Source: Mycolicibacterium cosmeticum
GTDB taxonomy: Bacteria > Actinomycetota > Actinomycetes > Mycobacteriales > Mycobacteriaceae
DNA: 64,000 nucleotides
Direction of reading: 5' to 3'
NCBI RefSeq assembly: GCF_000613185.1
Contig: NZ_CCBB010000001.1
Coordinates: forward strand, 1,054,001-1,118,000
The translations under genes and the position numbers were made by a program. The notes beneath the pieces were generated by a model that made no database searches, had not been told where the DNA came from, and was given only the letters and a program-made list of their open reading frames with translations. Positions 17,830 to 27,396 of this stretch are shown piece by piece. Each line of letters starts with the position of its first letter. Position 1 is the first letter of the stretch.

Positions 17830-18558
17830 ATGCGATCGATCGAAGAGTTTGATCTCGTGCAGCAACTCGTCGCGTCAGGCATGACCGACTGCGCCATCGC
17901 ACGCGTCACAGGCGTTCCTCGCACAACGGTGACACAGTGGCGCAACCGTCCGCCGCAGCGCATCGTCAGGTCGGAGTCGTGCGACTCGCACGATTACTCG
18001 ACACTCCCCTCATTCGCATACGCGTATCTACTCGGTCTCTACTTGGGGGACGGTTGCCTTTCTCGTGCGGGCAGAGTCTGGCGGTTACGGATTGCCCTCG
18101 ACAAGCGCCACCCCGGCATCGCGGAAACGTGTCGATGGGCGATCAACTCGGTCATGCCCAACAAGCGAGCCCATATCGAACCGCAGAAAGCGGGTTATGT
18201 CATCGTCTCGCACTACTCCAAGCACTGGGCCTGCCTCTTCCCCCAACACGGCCCCGGCCAGAAACACACCCGCCCGATCGTCCTGCAGCCCTGGCAGCAA
18301 GCTCATGTCGACGCGGCCACCGAAGCCTTCATCCGCGGCCTCATCCACAGCGATGGATGTCGCGTGGTGGCCAACGACCGTGGCGTGGCCAGCGTCCGCT
18401 ACCACTTCACCAATCACTCCGCCGACATCCGCAATCTGTATTGCGCGGCACTCGACAGGCTCGGCATTCCGTGGACGCAGAACAGCCGCTACGTCATCGC
18501 GGTCTACCGGAAAGCCGCGACCGCACGCCTCGACGAGTTCGTCGGCCCCAAAGCCTGA
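17830..18558 (+). CDS. LAGLIDADG homing-endonuclease-like protein with N-terminal HTH
   Basis: Protein of 242 aa. Residues 8-40 form a resolvase-like helix-turn-helix (DLVQQLVASGMTDCAIARVT, then PRTTVTQWRNR). Two LAGLIDADG-type motifs follow: YLLGLYLGDG at 66-75 and FIRGLIHSDG at 167-176, each with the acidic residue expected at the active site, about 100 residues apart as in single-chain two-motif enzymes. It is free-standing, with no intein or intron frame around it, and starts 85 bp from the 5' end of tRNA-Leu. It may be a domesticated regulator or a mobile nuclease. Confidence 0.8.
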   Translation: MRSIEEFDLVQQLVASGMTDCAIARVTGVPRTTVTQWRNRPPQRIVRSESCDSHDYSTLPSFAYAYLLGLYLGDGCLSRAGRVWRLRIALDKRHPGIAETCRWAINSVMPNKRAHIEPQKAGYVIVSHYSKHWACLFPQHGPGQKHTRPIVLQPWQQAHVDAATEAFIRGLIHSDGCRVVANDRGVASVRYHFTNHSADIRNLYCAALDRLGIPWTQNSRYVIAVYRKAATARLDEFVGPKA

Positions 18559-18582
18559 AACGCCGCACGGTACCGTTGACGC

Positions 18583-18942
18583 ATGTCCACTACACGGCGT
18601 AGGAGGCCGGCGCTCATCGCGCTGGTGATCCTCGGCGCCGTCGGCTGCCTGCTGCTGGCGTGGTGGCAGTGGACCCGGTTCGAATCGGCGTCGGGCACCT
18701 TCCAGAATCTCGGCTACGCGCTGCAGTGGCCGATGTTCGCGGGCTTCTGCGTCTACGCCTACTACAAGTTCGTGCGACTGGAAGAAGCGCCGCCCGTCGA
18801 GACCAAGTCCGACACCGAGATCCCGGCCGGCCTGCTCCCCGAGCGGCCCACGGCCGCCACCCAGGATGACGACCCAACCCTGCGTGAATACAACGCTTAC
18901 CTCGCCGAGCTTGCACAAAAGGATAAGGAAGACACCGAATGA
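18583..18942 (+). CDS. lprD: LprD-like membrane protein
   Basis: Protein of 119 aa resembling the M. tuberculosis Rv1343c product. A basic N-terminus (MSTTRRRRP) leads to a first hydrophobic helix (ALIALVILGAVGCLLLAWW), whose Cys21 lies in a weak lipobox, then a second helix (ALQWPMFAGFCVYAYYKFV) and an acidic cytoplasmic tail. The lipoprotein name is historical; here the sequence looks more like a two-helix membrane protein. Its stop overlaps the next start by 4 bp (18939-18942). Confidence 0.8.
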   Translation: MSTTRRRRPALIALVILGAVGCLLLAWWQWTRFESASGTFQNLGYALQWPMFAGFCVYAYYKFVRLEEAPPVETKSDTEIPAGLLPERPTAATQDDDPTLREYNAYLAELAQKDKEDTE

Positions 18943-19283
18943 CCTCCCCCGAAACGCCCGCTTCCGCCGCGTCCGTCGAGTCCATCCGCAAGGCACTGCT
19001 CAGTTACCGCGTGATGGCGTGGGCAACGGGCTTGTGGCTGATCGCGCTGTGCTACGAGATGGTGATGAAGTACGTCTTCAAGGATGCCTCGCTGAGCTGG
19101 ATCGGCATCGTGCACGGCTGGGTGTACTTCGTGTACCTGCTGTGCACTGCGAATCTGGCCGTGAAGGCGCGGTGGCCCATCGGCCGCGCCATCGGCACGC
19201 TGATCTCCGGCACCGTCCCGCTGCTGGGCATCATCGTCGAGCACTTCCAGACGCAAGACGTGAAGAAGCGCTTCGGTCTGTGA
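18939..19283 (+). CDS. DUF3817 membrane protein (Rv1342c-like)
   Basis: Protein of 114 aa with three predicted membrane helices and the DUF3817 signature (ALCYEMVMKYVF, IGIVHGWVYFVYLLCTANLA, GTVPLLGIIVEHF). The function is unknown. It is translationally coupled to the lprD-like gene upstream, and its 3' end overlaps the convergent MFS gene by 53 bp. A second DUF3817 gene is at 40984-41349. Confidence 0.85.
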   Translation: MTSPETPASAASVESIRKALLSYRVMAWATGLWLIALCYEMVMKYVFKDASLSWIGIVHGWVYFVYLLCTANLAVKARWPIGRAIGTLISGTVPLLGIIVEHFQTQDVKKRFGL

Positions 19284-20694
19284 CCTGCTCGGTCGTAGCG
19301 ACCGGGATCAGCAGCGCCAGCACCGCGGACAATCCCGCGACACCCGCCGCGATCAGCAGCGCCACCCGGAACGCCTCGAGCGTCGGCACGTCCTGGCCGC
19401 CCATCGACATCGTCAGGCCGGCCAATACCGCGCCGATCACGGCACTGGAGATGGACGTGCCCAGCGAGCGCGCCAACGCGTTGATGCCGTTGGCCGCGGC
19501 GGTCTCCGAGATCGGTACCGCCGCGTTGATCAACGCGGGCATCGACGCGTAGGCAAAGCCCACGCCGATGCTCACCAGCACGTTGAGCACCAGCACCTGC
19601 GGGCCGCCGCCGAGCAGCCACAGCCCGCCCAGATACGAGCCGGCGATGATCGTGCATCCGGTGCACAAAGTGAAGCGCGGCCCCCGGGCGGCCGCCACGC
19701 GCGCGGCGACGGGCGCGGTCACCATCATCGCCAGCCCACCCGGCGCCATCCAGAGCCCCGCTTCGAGCATCGACATGCCGAGCCCGTAACCGGTGACCTT
19801 CGGCAGCTCGAGCACCTGCGGGGCGATCAACGACAGCGCGAACATGGCGAAGCCGACGCCGATCGAGGCGATGTTGGTGGTCAGCACCGGACGGCGCACC
19901 GTGGTGCGTAGGTCGACGATCGGTGCGTCGAACCGTAACTGCCAGGCGGCGAACACGGCGAGCACCACCAGCGACCCGGTGAACATGCCGAGCGTCGTCA
20001 CGGACGTCCATCCCCACGTCCGCCCCTTGGTGATCCCGAGCAGCAACGCCACCAAGCCCGCGGCGAGCAGCAGCGCGCCCAGTGGGTCGAGCCGGTCCGA
20101 TGAGGTCGCCGGTACCGCGGGCACCAGGAAGACGAACAACGCCAGCGCGCCGACACCCAACCCGGCGGCAACCCAGAACAGCGCGTGCCAGTTGACGTGC
20201 TGGGCGATGGCCGCCGACAGCGGCAAACCGAGCGCCCCGCCGACACCGAGCGACGAACTCATCAATCCCATTGCTGCGCCGACCTTTTCGGCCGGAACCG
20301 AGGCACGCAGCACGCTGATGCCCAGCGGGATGATCGGGATCGCCAAACCCTGCAGCCCGCGACCGGCGATGAACGGGATCAGCGCCGAGGTCAGCGCGCA
20401 CAGGAGTGACCCCGCGGTCAGCAGCACCGCACAGGCGATCAGCATCCGCTTGGGCCCGAAGATGTCGCCGAGGCGACCGAACACCGGGGTGGCCACCGCG
20501 GCGGTGAGCAGCGTCGCGGTGATCGCCCACGACGCGTTGGCCGGGCTGGTGACCAACAGCTTCGGCAGTTCCGGGACCAACGGGATGATCAGCGTCTGCA
20601 TCAACGACACGCTGATCCCCGCCGCCGACAGCACGGCGATGAGCACGCGTGGATGTGTCGAACCCCAGCCGCGTGAACTCACGGCCGCGAGCAT
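19231..20694 (-). CDS. MFS transporter, DHA2 (EmrB/QacA-like) family
   Basis: Membrane transporter of 487 aa with about 14 hydrophobic helices. It shows the MFS loop FGRLGDIFGPKRMLIACAVL and the long multi-helix pattern of proton-linked multidrug exporters, including the motif GVGGALGLPLSAAIAQHVNWHALFW (quoted in part: GALGLPLSAAIA). The ATG at 20694 is 34 bp after the rdgB stop; the two genes share a strand but an inverted repeat sits in the gap. The substrate is unknown. Confidence 0.88.
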   Translation of the reverse strand: MLAAVSSRGWGSTHPRVLIAVLSAAGISVSLMQTLIIPLVPELPKLLVTSPANASWAITATLLTAAVATPVFGRLGDIFGPKRMLIACAVLLTAGSLLCALTSALIPFIAGRGLQGLAIPIIPLGISVLRASVPAEKVGAAMGLMSSSLGVGGALGLPLSAAIAQHVNWHALFWVAAGLGVGALALFVFLVPAVPATSSDRLDPLGALLLAAGLVALLLGITKGRTWGWTSVTTLGMFTGSLVVLAVFAAWQLRFDAPIVDLRTTVRRPVLTTNIASIGVGFAMFALSLIAPQVLELPKVTGYGLGMSMLEAGLWMAPGGLAMMVTAPVAARVAAARGPRFTLCTGCTIIAGSYLGGLWLLGGGPQVLVLNVLVSIGVGFAYASMPALINAAVPISETAAANGINALARSLGTSISSAVIGAVLAGLTMSMGGQDVPTLEAFRVALLIAAGVAGLSAVLALLIPVATTEQVTDRSASSRLASGSARR

Positions 20695-20717
20695 TACACG
20701 TTAGTTCGCCTATGTAA
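20694..20717. promoter_or_regulatory. Candidate operator at the MFS exporter start
   Basis: TTACA-N14-TGTAA covers the start codon and the short gap upstream. It could be a repressor site. Evidence is symmetry and position only. Confidence 0.3.
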
Positions 20718-20728
20718 AATTCGGTGAA

Positions 20729-21333
20729 TCACACCAGCGCACGCAGCGCGGGCACCAGCAGGGCCAATGCCCGACCCCGATGCGAGGCCGCGTCCTTCTC
20801 CGCCGGGCTCAGCTCGGCCGCCGACCGGTCCGAGCCCGCCGGCACGAAGATCGGGTCATAGCCGAACCCGCCGTCCCCGCGCGGCGCGCGGGCGATGGTG
20901 CCGGACCACTCGCCGCGCACCACTACTTCTTTGTCGTCACCGGCGCCGTAAACCAGCGCACACGCCGACACGAACGCACCGCCGCGCCGATCCTCGGGCA
21001 CATCACGCAGCTGACCCAACAGCAGCTCCAGATTGGCGACGTCGTCACCGTGCCGGCCGGCCCACCGGGCCGACAGCACCCCCGGCATCCCGTTCAGCGC
21101 ATCGACGGCCAACCCGGAATCGTCGGCCACCGCCGGAATCCCGGTCGCGGTGAACGCGTCGCGCGCCTTGGCCAGCGCATTCTCCTCGAACGTCGCACCG
21201 GTCTCGGGTGCCTCGTCGAAGGCGGGCACATCGTCCAGCGACAGCAGATCCAGCCCGGACACCCCGGCGGCGTCGAGCACACGCCGCAACTCGGCCAGCT
21301 TCTTGGCGTTGCGGCTGGCAACCAGCAGTTGCA

Positions 21334-21334
<1 letters not shown>
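20729..21334 (-). CDS. rdgB: Non-canonical purine NTP pyrophosphatase (RdgB/HAM1)
   Basis: House-cleaning enzyme of 201 aa that hydrolyses dITP/XTP to the monophosphates, keeping damaged purines out of DNA and RNA. Family motifs are the N-terminal SRNAKKLAELRRVL, TGATFEENALAKA, the active-site ADDSGLAVDALNGMPGVLSARW (in part: VADDSGLAVD) and the C-terminal GGFGYDPIFVP and SHRGRAL. The GTG start at 21334 overlaps the last base of the rph stop (TAGTG), so it is coupled to rph, the usual mycobacterial order. Confidence 0.95.
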
Positions 21335-22116
<782 letters not shown>

Positions 22117-22138
22117 CCGGCAACCCTATCGCCTGCGT

Positions 22139-22906
22139 TCAGCGGCGCGTGATGTCGATCGTCTCGTTGCAGACCACGGCGTGCACGGGACCGTCGAACT
22201 CGGCCTTGGCCTCGCTGATCACATCCTCACGCGACGTCCACGGCGGGATGTGGGTGAGCAGCAGTTCACCGACGCCGGCCCGCGCGGCGATCTGCCCGGC
22301 CTCGGTACCGGACAGATGCAGTTTCGGCGGCCGGTCCGGCGAGTGCGTCCAGGACGCCTCGCACAGGAACACGTCGACGCCGCGCGCCAACTCGACGACG
22401 GCATCGCAGATGCCGGTGTCCCCGCTGTAGGCGAACGTGACACCGTCCCGGTCGGTGAAGCGCATCCCGTAGGACTCGGTCGGATGGCACACCAGACGCG
22501 GCTGCACGGTGAGCGCACCCAATTGGACGGTCTGTCCGTCCACCCACTGCTGGACGTCGAAGATGTCGGAAATGTCGTCGATCTCCCCGCCCTCGGGCGA
22601 CGACGCGGCCCCCATCCGCTCCGAGGTGTCGGTCGGTCCGTACAACAGGGCCCGTCCCACCGGCGGGCTGGGGTGATAGCGGCGCCAGACGAACAGCCCC
22701 GGCAGGTCGAGGCAGTGGTCGGCGTGCAGATGCGAAAGCAGCACATTCACCGCGCCGGGGTCGGCGTGCCGCTGCAACGCGCCCAGCACACCGCCGCCGA
22801 AGTCGATGACGATCGGCGTGGTGTCGGGTTCGGTCAGCAGATAACCGGACGCCGGCGAATCGGGCCCGACAACACTGCCGGAACAACCCAGTACGGTGAT
22901 TCGCAC
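22139..22906 (-). CDS. Metallo-beta-lactamase-fold cAMP phosphodiesterase (Rv1339-like)
   Basis: Protein of 255 aa. The metal motif HLHADHCLDL and downstream FAYSGDTGICDA and LLLTHIPPW are characteristic of MBL-fold phosphodiesterases/RNase Z relatives. Its M. tuberculosis counterpart Rv1339 has been reported to be an atypical class II cAMP phosphodiesterase. The GTG start at 22906 is only 5 bp after a tiny frame that has its own good ribosome site. murI, which normally precedes this gene, is missing here. Confidence 0.88.
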   Translation of the reverse strand: MRITVLGCSGSVVGPDSPASGYLLTEPDTTPIVIDFGGGVLGALQRHADPGAVNVLLSHLHADHCLDLPGLFVWRRYHPSPPVGRALLYGPTDTSERMGAASSPEGGEIDDISDIFDVQQWVDGQTVQLGALTVQPRLVCHPTESYGMRFTDRDGVTFAYSGDTGICDAVVELARGVDVFLCEASWTHSPDRPPKLHLSGTEAGQIAARAGVGELLLTHIPPWTSREDVISEAKAEFDGPVHAVVCNETIDITRR

Positions 22907-22911
22907 AAGCT

Positions 22912-22974
22912 CTAGCTTGCCACGTCTGCTATCCGTGGGACGAAAGCATCACCGCTTTGCGCGACAAGATTCAT
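22912..22974 (-). CDS. Possible 20-residue leader ORF upstream of the Rv1339-like gene
   Basis: A short frame ATG 22974 to TAG 22912 encodes MNLVAQSGDAFVPRIADVAS and is preceded by GGAGCGAAA, a better ribosome site than that of the gene downstream. Its stop is 5 bp from the GTG at 22906, so re-initiation is plausible. No similarity is recognised; it may be a leader peptide or chance. Confidence 0.3.
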   Translation of the reverse strand: MNLVAQSGDAFVPRIADVAS

Positions 22975-23027
22975 TTTCGCTCCACACAGTGACCCGGACC
23001 GCATCGCCGGATGACAGCAAAGGCGGA

Positions 23028-23690
23028 TCAACCCGGCAGCGGAGTCGTGCCGGGGCGGCGCTCCCTGGCCTTGCGCTCCCGACCGGACAGCACGTAGGCG
23101 GCGAAGACACCGGCCAGCGCGCCGCAGAGATGCGCCTGCCACGAGACTCCCGGGCTGCCGGGGAGCACGCCCAGCAGCACGCCGCCGTAGATGAACGCGA
23201 CCACCACACCGACCAGGATCTGCCACATCGTGCGGGTGAAGAAGCCGCGGACGATGACGAAGGTCAGCCAGCCCATGATGAGCCCGGACGCACCGATATG
23301 AGTGGTGGTGCATTGGATACCGATGTACGGGCAGTGCGCGCCGATGTTGCCGATCAGCCAGGTGCCGAACCCGCCCAGGATCCAGATGATGGCGGTCGCG
23401 GCGAGGAAGCGTCCGTAACCCGACAGGCTGGCCAGGAAACCGAAGATCAGGGCGGGCACCGTGTTGGCGACGAGGTGCGGCCACCCGCCGTGCAACAGCG
23501 GGGCCCACAGGATGCCCCAGAGCCCGTCGGTGCGCAGCGGCTGGATGCCGTCTTGGTCGAGCCGGCCGCGGAACACCGTGGCGTCGACGGCTTCGATGAC
23601 GTACAGCGCGGCGACGAACAGCACCACCGTCGCACCGCCGAGTTTCCAGGTGGCCGGCTTCTTGTCGGCGGGGGTGACCGGGACGGTCAC
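23028..23690 (-). CDS. Rhomboid-family intramembrane serine protease (Rv1337-like)
   Basis: Membrane protease of about 220 aa with six or more helices. The catalytic dyad is visible: Ser in IGASGLIMGW (GxSG) and His in SWQAHLCGALAG. The HGGWPHLVANTVPAL segment is the usual HxxxxHxxxN helix 2 motif. The start is uncertain: I chose GTG 23690, just after the cysM stop at 23707; longer in-frame versions run inside cysM. Substrates are unknown. Confidence 0.85.
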   Translation of the reverse strand: MTVPVTPADKKPATWKLGGATVVLFVAALYVIEAVDATVFRGRLDQDGIQPLRTDGLWGILWAPLLHGGWPHLVANTVPALIFGFLASLSGYGRFLAATAIIWILGGFGTWLIGNIGAHCPYIGIQCTTTHIGASGLIMGWLTFVIVRGFFTRTMWQILVGVVVAFIYGGVLLGVLPGSPGVSWQAHLCGALAGVFAAYVLSGRERKARERRPGTTPLPG

Positions 23691-23706
23691 CGGAACCGTC
23701 GTTCGA

Positions 23707-24678
<972 letters not shown>

Positions 24679-24960
24679 TCAGCCGCCCGCGACGGCAGGC
24701 AGGATCGTCACCGAGTCGCCGTCACTGATGGCGGTGTCCAGACCGCCGGAGAAGCGGACGTCTTCGTCGTTGACGTAGATGTTGACGAAGCGGTGCAGCT
24801 TGCCTGGGTTGGCGGAGTCCACCAGACGCGCGGAGATGCCGGAGTAGTTCGACTCCAGGTCGGTGATGACGGCGGCGAGGGTGTCGCCGTTGGCGCTGAC
24901 CCGCTTCTCGCCGCCGGTGTGCGGACGCAGGATCGTCGGGATCGAGACGGTTACTGCCAC
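24679..24960 (-). CDS. cysO: Ubiquitin-like sulfur carrier protein CysO
   Basis: MoaD/ThiS-fold carrier of 93 aa ending in the required Gly-Gly (ILPAVAGG), which is converted to a thiocarboxylate and delivers sulfur to CysM. It contains the beta-grasp region FVNIYVNDEDVRFSGGLDTA. It sits between mec and cysM, all on one transcript. Confidence 0.95.
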   Translation of the reverse strand: MAVTVSIPTILRPHTGGEKRVSANGDTLAAVITDLESNYSGISARLVDSANPGKLHRFVNIYVNDEDVRFSGGLDTAISDGDSVTILPAVAGG

Positions 24961-24969
24961 GGTCGTTCC

Positions 24970-25386
24970 TTACTGATAGTTCTCAACGATGGACACGGGT
25001 TCTTCGGTGACGACCCCGTCCACGATGCGGTAGCTACGCAACTCGTGCTGTTCGGGGTCGCGGGTCGAGACCAGAACGTAGTGCGCCTCCGGCTCGGACG
25101 CGAACGAGATGTCGGTGCGGCTGGGGTAGGCCTCGGTGGCGGTGTGGGAGTGGTAGATGACGACGGGGACCTCGTCGTTGGTGTCCATCTCACGCCAGAC
25201 CTTGAGTTGCTCGGCCGAGTCGAACCGGTAGAACGTCGGCGACCGCTCGGCGTTGATCATCTGGATGAAACGCTCGGCGCGATCCGAACCCTCCGGTCCG
25301 GCGATCACACCGCAGGCCTCATCCGGGTGGTCGGCGCGCGCGTGGGCGACCATGGCGTCCACCAGGTCGGCGCGGATCACCAGCAC
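24970..25386 (-). CDS. mec: JAMM/MPN+ zinc protease Mec, releases cysteine from CysO-Cys
   Basis: Metalloprotease of 138 aa with the JAMM signature HSHTATEAYPSRTD and an upstream Glu (HPDEACGVIAG). It cleaves the last residue from CysO-Cys to liberate cysteine. The gene is 9 bp upstream of cysO. Confidence 0.95.
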   Translation of the reverse strand: MLVIRADLVDAMVAHARADHPDEACGVIAGPEGSDRAERFIQMINAERSPTFYRFDSAEQLKVWREMDTNDEVPVVIYHSHTATEAYPSRTDISFASEPEAHYVLVSTRDPEQHELRSYRIVDGVVTEEPVSIVENYQ

Positions 25387-25387
25387 G

Positions 25388-26428
25388 TCAGGTCTCCGTT
25401 CGTCGGGGGAATGCTCCCGGCAACATGTCGCGGTAGGTCGGTATTCCTGCCAACGACTCGGCTGCCAGCACTCCTACCAGGACCGCGCGCGCCAAGCAAT
25501 CCGCGGCGGCGGCACCCACCGCGGTGAGCACCCCGGTCTCCGGCGACATGGCCACCGGCGTCTTGGGGTGCGGCGGCACCCGCACCGCGCCGGTCGCCAA
25601 CGCGAAGACCGTATCCCCGTCCAGCGGGGTGTGCGCGGGCCGGATGGCGTGCGCGAGCCCGTCCTGGGCGGCGACGGCGACCCGCCGGCAGCCGGCCGGG
25701 CTCAGCGCGGCGTCGGTGGCCACCACCGCGATGGTGGTGTTCAACGGTCCACTCTTCTTGTCCAGCGCGGCATACGCGGCGACCTGGTCGGCGGGCGGCG
25801 GTGTGAGCCCGAACTCCGCGGACAGCGATGCCATCCAGGGCAGCCCGGTCGCCGGGTCGACGACGTTGCCGCCCGGGTTGACCGCGACCACCGCCCCGAC
25901 GGTGACGCCGATATCGGGCAGCGTGACCGACGCGGTGCCCAGCCCGCCCTTGAGCACACCGGCCCGGGCGCCCGCCCCCGCCCCCACATTGCCGGTCGGC
26001 ACGTGGGTGGTGGCCGCCTGCGCCGCGGCGTAGCCGAACTCCGCGGTGGGCCGGCATCCCCAGCCGCCGACCGGCAGGTCGAAGATCACCGCCGCGGGCA
26101 CGATCGGCACCACGCCGCCGTCCATCGCCACCCCGCGGCCGCGCTCCTCCAGCCAGGTCATCACGCCGTCGGCGGCGGCCAGCCCGTAGGCGCTGCCGCC
26201 GGTGAGGACCACGGCGTCCACGTGCCGCACGCTGTTGGCCGGGTCGAGCAGGTCGGTCTCGCGGCTGCCCGGCGCGCCGCCGCGGCAGTCCACCGCCCCG
26301 ACGGTGCCCGGCGGGGCCACCACGACGGTGGTGCCGCACGCCCAGCCGTTGCCCAGCGTCGCGTCGGCGTCGATGCGGTGGTGGTGGCCGACGAGGATGC
26401 CCGCCACGTCGGTGATGGAACCGCTCAC
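25388..26428 (-). CDS. P1/S58-family (DmpA-like) self-processing peptidase (Rv1333-like)
   Basis: Ntn-type aminopeptidase-family protein of 346 aa. The conserved processing site is in GPLNTTIAVVATDAALS, where the Thr after Asn would become the new N-terminal nucleophile. Other motifs are LTGGSAYGLAAADGVMTWLEE and GNVGAGAGARAG. Its stop is 1 bp from the mec start, so it is in the same operon. The substrate is unknown. Confidence 0.88.
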   Translation of the reverse strand: MSGSITDVAGILVGHHHRIDADATLGNGWACGTTVVVAPPGTVGAVDCRGGAPGSRETDLLDPANSVRHVDAVVLTGGSAYGLAAADGVMTWLEERGRGVAMDGGVVPIVPAAVIFDLPVGGWGCRPTAEFGYAAAQAATTHVPTGNVGAGAGARAGVLKGGLGTASVTLPDIGVTVGAVVAVNPGGNVVDPATGLPWMASLSAEFGLTPPPADQVAAYAALDKKSGPLNTTIAVVATDAALSPAGCRRVAVAAQDGLAHAIRPAHTPLDGDTVFALATGAVRVPPHPKTPVAMSPETGVLTAVGAAAADCLARAVLVGVLAAESLAGIPTYRDMLPGAFPRRTET

Positions 26429-26432
26429 CGGA

Positions 26433-27011
26433 TCATCTGCCCATCATTCCGAGCACCAGGTACTCCTGCAGCACCGTCAGCCATTGGTAGACGTCCAGAT
26501 GCCCGGCCATCGGGTGCTCGGGCGGTAGTTGTTCCAGCCCGTCGGGCCCGATGTCGAGCATGGTGCCCAGCGCCAGCCGCACATCGTTGACCGCCGCCGC
26601 CCAGGCCTGCGCATCGTCCTCGGTCAGTTCGAACTTGCCCCCGCTCTCCGGCAGGGTCTGCAGAAGACGTTGCGCCGCTTCCCGTTTCGCGTCGATGATG
26701 GTGGGCTCGTGCAGGCTGCGCAGCGCCCGGTTGAGGCTCTCCGCAGCCGTCGCACCCGCCGGGTGCTCATTGCGGGACCGGAAGAAGTCCGGCAGCAGCC
26801 GCCGCATCGTGTCATCCTCGGGCGGCTGGGAATGGCCGGTGCGGATGCCGGTGAGATCGGCGAGCTCATCCGACGGGGCCGTGGACTCGCGGTCGTCGAG
26901 CATCTCGACCATCGACGTCACCAGATTGCGCAGCAGTGCGGCCTCGTGCGCGGCCAGGGCCGACCGGAACCGCGGGCCGGCGGGACCGTCCACCCGCTTC
27001 CACTTACGCAC
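26433..27011 (-). CDS. DUF2017 protein (Rv1332/AosR-like regulator)
   Basis: Helical protein of 192 aa of the actinobacterial DUF2017 family, always found between clpS and the mec-cysO-cysM genes. The M. tuberculosis counterpart Rv1332 was named AosR and reported as a redox-responsive regulator of this cysteine operon. This copy contains no cysteine at all, so it could not sense oxidation by a disulfide of its own. The assignment by synteny is firm; the regulatory function is inferred. Confidence 0.8.
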   Translation of the reverse strand: MRKWKRVDGPAGPRFRSALAAHEAALLRNLVTSMVEMLDDRESTAPSDELADLTGIRTGHSQPPEDDTMRRLLPDFFRSRNEHPAGATAAESLNRALRSLHEPTIIDAKREAAQRLLQTLPESGGKFELTEDDAQAWAAAVNDVRLALGTMLDIGPDGLEQLPPEHPMAGHLDVYQWLTVLQEYLVLGMMGR

Positions 27012-27015
27012 GTGC

Positions 27016-27330
27016 TCAGCGGTCCTGCTGCATCGTCGCCCACAGGCCGGCCGCGTGCAGTTTCGTCACGTCGACCTCCATGGATTCGCGGCTGCCCGCC
27101 GACACCACGGCCTTTCCGTCGTTGTGCACCTGCAGCATCAGCTTGGTCGCGTGCGGTTCGCTGTAACCGAACAGCTTCTGGAAGACGTACGTCACGTAGG
27201 ACATCAGGTTGACCGGGTCGTCCCAGACGATCGTCACCCAGGGACTGTCGGCCGCGGCGTCTTCGTCGCGACCGGTGTCGGACTTGTGCTCCTCACGGGT
27301 ACCCGGACGAGTCCGCGCTGGGGTAACCAT
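27016..27330 (-). CDS. clpS: ClpS adaptor protein for N-end-rule degradation
   Basis: Adaptor of 104 aa that hands N-degron proteins to ClpC/ClpP. The conserved core [21 protein letters not shown] has the DDPVN residues that hold the substrate N-terminus, and the C-terminal half binds the Clp ATPase ([20 protein letters not shown] in part). ATG 27330 was chosen; a GTG three codons upstream is possible. It is 4 bp from the DUF2017 gene and divergent from pncB. Confidence 0.93.
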   Translation of the reverse strand: MVTPARTRPGTREEHKSDTGRDEDAAADSPWVTIVWDDPVNLMSYVTYVFQKLFGYSEPHATKLMLQVHNDGKAVVSAGSRESMEVDVTKLHAAGLWATMQQDR

Positions 27331-27396
27331 GCGGCTCACGATACCGGGACGTGGTCACACCCTGAGAATCGGAACGGTGGAGATACGGTTGCCTAC

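Noticed and set aside
19052..20530. 492-codon minus-strand frame
   Set aside because: It is out of frame with the DHA2 transporter, whose helices and MFS motifs are clear; the other frame is Arg/Gly-rich.
26551..27396. Long 5' extension of pncB
   Set aside because: It runs opposite clpS and the DUF2017 gene and has no family similarity; the pncB N-terminus begins at GTG 27397.
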